NCBI GenBank assembly: GCA_028678905.1
Contig: JAJRCO010000129.1
Location: forward strand, 1-16,367
DNA: 16,367 nt
Direction: 5' to 3'
Origin: Methanomicrobiales archaeon
GTDB lineage: Archaea; Halobacteriota; Methanomicrobia; Methanomicrobiales; JACTUA01
The notes beneath the pieces are model-generated. The model made no database searches and was not told where the DNA came from. It saw only the letters and a program-made list of their open reading frames with translations. The translations under genes were made by a program, and so were the position numbers. This document shows positions 13,380 through 16,367 of this stretch, piece by piece (positions within the stretch are counted from its first letter, which is position 1; every line of letters starts with the position of its first letter).

Positions 13380-13558
13380 TCCACGTTATCATTAGTATAG
13401 AAAGACTTACGATCATCATATTTTTCACCATATATATATGGCATCCAATAGTAAATATATGTTTTTAGATGTATTATAAATGTAAATAAATGTAAATAAA
13501 TGATAATATGTGACAAGAACTCTGCAGGAACACTGGATCGCTCTCTTCCCGATAGCAT
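13380..13558. other. AT-rich stretch with short tandem repeat
   Basis: TAAATGTAAA occurs twice and a half in tandem (13477-13502). The frames covering this stretch on either strand are low-complexity. No gene is called. Confidence 0.5.
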
Positions 13559-13962
13559 TCATCCCCTACCAAACAACATGAGCGCTGACAATACTGGTAT
13601 AGCGAGATACTTCGTGAAATATTTCACCCAAAGGTCTTCAGTCTCTAGCGGGAACCAGTTCGCAGGGAATGCGGGATACATGTCACCATCTCTCTCCAAA
13701 TAGAGAGAGATGACGGCGTCTATACCGAGCTGGCCGAAATATGTTTTTCGTAGTATCCTTCACCGGCACTTATTTCGTCACCGTCCACGACATGACTAAG
13801 AATGGTAGCTGCATACCCCATGATCGAGCACGGGGGAGTTTCAGTATCTCGGAATGGCTCCTGACTTTAGCTCCCTGCTCTCCGTCTAAACGATGGGTGC
13901 GCCAAGATCTCCCGTGATCCTTGAGGGGTAAATCGGTATATTAGTCGAGCTATTCCTTTCAT
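13559..13962 (-). pseudogene. Broken gene of about 134 codons, small membrane protein, unknown
   Basis: ATG at 13962 reads MKGIARLIYRFTPQGSREIL and meets an in-frame TAA after 31 codons. The same frame continues SQEPFRDTETPPCSIMGYAA, ILSHVVDGDEISAGEGYYEK. At a run of five A it loses frame; adding one base continues TYFGQLGIDAVISLYLERDG, then MYPAFPANWFPLETEDLWVK and a hydrophobic end (YLAIPVLSALMLFGRG), with TGA at 13561-13559. One nonsense and one frameshift in an otherwise protein-like sequence make decay the simplest reading. The C-terminus looks like a membrane anchor. It is divergent from the bofA-like gene, 74 bases apart. No family is recognised. Confidence 0.55.
13687..13712. repeat. 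Perfect 10-bp inverted repeat
   Basis: CATCTCTCTC, six bases, GAGAGAGATG. It lies inside the broken gene at 13559-13962, where it would form a stable mRNA hairpin. Confidence 0.55.
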
Positions 13963-14002
13963 CAAATCGTCGTGTAACTGCGAAAATCAATTTTCACACA
14001 AA

Positions 14003-14013
14003 GTTATTAATAG
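14003..14013 (+). promoter_or_regulatory. TATA-like element before the bofA-like gene
   Basis: AGTTATTAATAGG lies about 24-34 bases before ATG 14037, so transcription would begin almost at the start codon, giving a short leader or none. Confidence 0.4.
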
Positions 14014-14036
14014 GTGAATCGAAGGTATCCTTGATT

Positions 14037-14306
14037 ATGGATATATTGGGTTCTATTGCCGGGATCATTCTCGCAATTGTAGCGGCAATTATTATTTATT
14101 ACCTCCTCAAAAAGTTCGTAGCCCTGGTTATCAACGCTATCGTAGGCGTCATCATCCTCTTTCTATTAAACTTATTCCATGTAATGAGTTTTTTTGGAGC
14201 TCCGGACCTCCCAATTGACTGGATCACTATTCTGGTCTCTGCAATTGGTGGATTGGTGGGAGTAATTATCGTGGTTATCCTACATCTGGCGGGGGTTGCG
14301 TTGTAA
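14037..14306 (+). CDS. BofA-family (pro-sigma-K processing inhibitor-like) membrane protein
   Basis: 89 aa from ATG 14037; two earlier codons (TTG, ATT) are open but less likely. Three hydrophobic helices are visible: about 4-27 (ILGSIAGIILAIVAAIIIYY), 31-50 (VALVINAIVGVIILFLLNLF) and 65-88. The C-terminal signature LPIDWITILVSAIGGLVGVI followed by a final hydrophobic helix is the BofA family pattern. In Bacillus, BofA holds back the SpoIVFB protease; archaeal members have no sigma-K and their role is unknown, possibly regulation of a membrane protease. No protease gene is nearby. A T-rich stretch (TCTTTTT, about 14327-14332) after the stop may terminate transcription. Confidence 0.85.
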   Translation: MDILGSIAGIILAIVAAIIIYYLLKKFVALVINAIVGVIILFLLNLFHVMSFFGAPDLPIDWITILVSAIGGLVGVIIVVILHLAGVAL

Positions 14307-14339
14307 GGTTGATCCTGCTTTCTCATCTTTTTGGGAGAT

Positions 14340-14369
14340 AATGTAGCTCGATTTAATGTAGCTCGATTT
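14340..14369. repeat. 15-bp tandem direct repeat
   Basis: AATGTAGCTCGATTT occurs twice with no gap, between the bofA-like gene and the transposase remnant. It may be a duplication scar. Confidence 0.75.
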
Positions 14370-14456
14370 GCCTTAGAATCAGGAACACTTCACTGTGGAG
14401 AATCCATTTAAGCCTAAAAGAGAGTCTTCAACCTAAAGATTCTCATCTAGAGAAGG

Positions 14457-14740
14457 ATGGCTCCCCAAAGTACTAGGGGCATCGACAACAGGAAACCGAG
14501 ACTGACCTCGCACAAGACGATTTTGGGGATCCTTCGCAAGATCCGAGAGGAACTGGGTGCATCTTCCCTGATCCCAGTCCCGGGACCGGCAAGTGGACGA
14601 AGAATCCAGGAATATACCGAGAGGAGTTTGTCTGGACCTTCGCCGAAAACCTCTACCACCGAAGGAACCTTTGTGAGACATCCTTTTCCGTAGTGGATAG
14701 GCGATGCGGTGGGAGTATGAAGGCATGGATGTACTGGTAA
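14457..14740 (+). pseudogene. C-terminal remnant of a DDE (IS4/IS5-like) transposase
   Basis: Two reading frames together give the end of a transposase. The first (14457 to about 14580) contains IREELGASSLIPV, as in the segment before the last catalytic residue of IS5-type enzymes. The second (about 14582-14740, ending in TAA) reads IYREEFVWTFAENLYHRRNL then CETSFSVVDRRCGGSMKAW. It matches the YHxRxxVETxFSxxKRxFG motif that carries the catalytic Glu. One frameshift separates them, and the N-terminal two thirds, including both catalytic Asp, are missing. The frame should continue past the present stop in an intact enzyme. Minus-strand frames here are shadows. The family level is uncertain; the transposase origin is fairly secure. 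Confidence 0.65.
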
Positions 14741-14840
14741 TAGGTGAAGAAGATCAAGATCCGATCAGTATATGGATAACTGGTAGAAAGAAAGATTACT
14801 AGTTGTTCTCATTGATCAATTCTACATGGTCATTTTTCGT

Positions 14841-16109
14841 TTAGTCTCCTGTGTAGAGTGGTGATTTATATAAGGATGATGCCTTTCCGTTATTTCGCTC
14901 GCTAATTCTTTTCATTGTTGGTAAAATCGTGCCAAAAAGACTATCATTTATTATAAATTTTAAATCGTACGTTGACCATGCGGATTCTGCAACACAACCA
15001 AGATTACACAATTTACAGTTGGCATAGTTAGAATAGATTTTTTGTACTCCTCCCCATACATCCGATAATTTATTTTTGCGTAGGTCTATTCTTCCTCCAT
15101 CGGGGAAAATGCCAGGTTTCGCTGAGAGGGGAAGACAGGGGGCTATCAAAAATCCTTCTTCATTTATCTGTACACATTTCCAGGGATTACACCGGTAATC
15201 AAAATTTCCTAGTTGGCTGAGGTATCGTGTTGAATTACTGATGGGGTACAATGATTTATGATCCAAAATAACCTGTTTGATATCATTGATTTGTTCATAT
15301 GTCGGAGTAAATTCTTTAGCGATTGCACCTCCACTTGGGTCTAATAAATTAAAAGATATTGTATCCATACCGAGATTATCGAAAATCATGTGAAGTAAGT
15401 CGTGTATTTCATTTGCATTTCTATTAGTTATTGTAATCATTCCACAAACGTGCACATCGGCCTTTAATTCGGTGAGACCAGCCATTATTTTGTGAACATT
15501 TTCTTTAATTCGTTCTAACCAGTCCACGCCCCTTATTTCTTTATAGATCTCCGATCGTGTACTATCTATCGAAATTCCGAAAAAATCGAAACTCTCCGCG
15601 ATTTTTTCTATATACCTTTCTTTGAATAAACTCAAGTTCGTAACAACCAGCGTAAGCAATCCCTGCGATTTTGCATAGGACGCGAGTTCGAATAGATCTT
15701 CGCGAATAAAAGGCTCTCCACCACTAAAAGTCAATAGTACAACACCGAGATTCACTAATTCATCGATAATTCTTTTCCATTCTTCGGTATTTGGCTCGTT
15801 CTCTCCTTTATTTTTCCACATATCACAATATTTGCATCGGGAATTACACAAAGACGTGATTATAATATATCCATACGTTGGGCGCTTGACCGAATCAAAC
15901 ACGCGATTAGAGATGTGGTTCTTTAAAACCCTCATACCGGCTGATTTTTTCATAGTATCACAGTAGAGTCTCCATAATGCGGTAAATTCAGCACCAGTAT
16001 TGGGACAGTTCATATCGTCTTGATATATAAAACCGGTTACCCGGAGAGAAAATTCAAACATTTTATGTGAGAATAATACTTCAGGATTCGATCTAATTGT
16101 TGCCAACAC
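14841..16109 (-). CDS. Radical SAM protein with C-terminal cysteine cluster (SPASM-like)
   Basis: 422 aa from a GTG at 16109; an ATG at 16061 (MFEFSLRV) is an alternative start, and neither has a clear ribosome-binding site. The core binds S-adenosylmethionine and a 4Fe-4S cluster through C88, C92 and C95 (LCNSRCKYCDMW), with SGGEP at 129-133. Six further cysteines (307, 312, 325, 365, 368, 372; CNPWKC and CKLCNLGC) could hold one or two auxiliary clusters. This layout is used by enzymes that modify peptides or other proteins, but also by others. No precursor peptide is seen next to it. Its base composition is far more AT-rich than the genes at the left of the window, suggesting acquisition. 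Substrate unknown. Confidence 0.9.
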   Translation of the reverse strand: MLATIRSNPEVLFSHKMFEFSLRVTGFIYQDDMNCPNTGAEFTALWRLYCDTMKKSAGMRVLKNHISNRVFDSVKRPTYGYIIITSLCNSRCKYCDMWKNKGENEPNTEEWKRIIDELVNLGVVLLTFSGGEPFIREDLFELASYAKSQGLLTLVVTNLSLFKERYIEKIAESFDFFGISIDSTRSEIYKEIRGVDWLERIKENVHKIMAGLTELKADVHVCGMITITNRNANEIHDLLHMIFDNLGMDTISFNLLDPSGGAIAKEFTPTYEQINDIKQVILDHKSLYPISNSTRYLSQLGNFDYRCNPWKCVQINEEGFLIAPCLPLSAKPGIFPDGGRIDLRKNKLSDVWGGVQKIYSNYANCKLCNLGCVAESAWSTYDLKFIINDSLFGTILPTMKRISERNNGKASSLYKSPLYTGD

Positions 16110-16164
16110 TATTTCAAAAAAGAGAGAATTTCAGAGAGATTTAACACCGCCAAAACGGGTTATC

Positions 16165-16197
16165 ATGACAGGGTTTGAACATGACACACCCTGTCAT
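16165..16197. repeat. Perfect 10-bp inverted repeat between csbD and the radical SAM gene
   Basis: ATGACAGGGT, 13 bases, ACCCTGTCAT. A third copy of ATGACA at 16181-16186 allows an alternative shorter hairpin with the right arm. It starts 11 bases after the csbD stop, so it could be its terminator, or an operator in front of the radical SAM gene. Confidence 0.65.
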
Positions 16198-16208
16198 ATT
16201 TTCCCATC

Positions 16209-16367
16209 CTATTTTTTTGCCTTTCTCTTAATTTTCCCAATTTCTTCTTGAACCTTCCCTTCAACCTGTTCAATCTTACCTTTAATCTGTTCTGTTTTGT
16301 TGTCCGTCAATTTACCTACCTCTTCACGAACCCGTCCTTTGATTTGTTTACCTTTTCCCTTTACTTC
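16209..16367 (-). CDS. csbD: CsbD-family stress protein, partial (N-terminus beyond right edge)
   Basis: The last 52 codons end with TAG at 16211-16209. The reading is EVKGKGKQIKGRVREEVGKL, TDNKTEQIKGKIEQVEGKVQ and a Lys-rich tail. The repeated xIKGK.xExxGKLTxN pattern is the hallmark of CsbD-like proteins, small hydrophilic proteins induced by general stress in bacteria and found in many archaea. Given the usual length, only about five residues lie outside the window. The protein is highly charged and probably flexible or helical. The molecular function is unknown. Confidence 0.85.
   Translation of the reverse strand, partial: EVKGKGKQIKGRVREEVGKLTDNKTEQIKGKIEQVEGKVQEEIGKIKRKAKK

Noticed and set aside
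13477..13502. Short tandem TAAATGTAAA repeats as a CRISPR-like array
   Set aside because: Only two and a half 10-base units with no spacers; simple AT-rich repetition. No CRISPR array was seen anywhere in the window.
14433..14726. Minus-strand frames over the transposase remnant
   Set aside because: The plus strand gives recognisable transposase motifs.

Overview
The window is chromosomal DNA from a euryarchaeal methanogen, most likely of the order Methanomicrobiales. The evidence is the archaeal aromatic pathway that starts from 6-deoxy-5-ketofructose 1-phosphate (ADH synthase-type aldolases plus 3-dehydroquinate synthase II), a PolB2-type B-family DNA polymerase, TATA-box promoters and a tRNA gene without an encoded CCA. 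The order is inferred from gene content and protein style, not from a database match. Nearly every gene lies on the minus strand; mscL and the bofA-like gene are the clear exceptions.

Left part (1-4170): a tightly packed minus-strand aromatic amino acid operon. It reads leader, two paralogous aldolase/ADH synthase genes, 3-dehydroquinate synthase II, prephenate dehydrogenase (tyrA) and prephenate dehydratase (pheA, cut by the left edge). Several junctions are 4-base ATGA overlaps. The roughly 190-nt leader between a strong TATA box (4155-4166) and the first gene holds a small reading frame. It ends in a run of Tyr, Phe and Trp codons (7 of the last 11 sense codons are aromatic), with hairpins in and after it. 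This looks like an aromatic leader peptide, and it is the most striking find in the window.

Next (4218-8831): a metallo-beta-lactamase-fold protein with two rhodanese domains, divergent from mscL. Facing mscL is a three-gene minus-strand cassette: a degenerate RecA-like protein, a 78-aa helical protein and a PolB2 polymerase with degraded proofreading motifs and an altered motif C. A possible 40-aa protein precedes it.

Middle and right (about 8.9-14.8 kb): AT-richer, sparse and visibly decaying DNA. It holds tRNA-Arg(CCG), a HEAT-repeat protein, a PsiE-family membrane protein, a 46-aa membrane protein, a BofA-family protein and several small unknowns. Among them are at least three broken genes whose reading frames can be stitched together by eye, including the C-terminal remnant of a DDE transposase.

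Right end (14.84-16.37 kb): an AT-rich radical SAM gene with extra C-terminal cysteines, probably acquired, and a CsbD-family stress protein cut by the right edge, with a perfect 10-bp inverted repeat between them.
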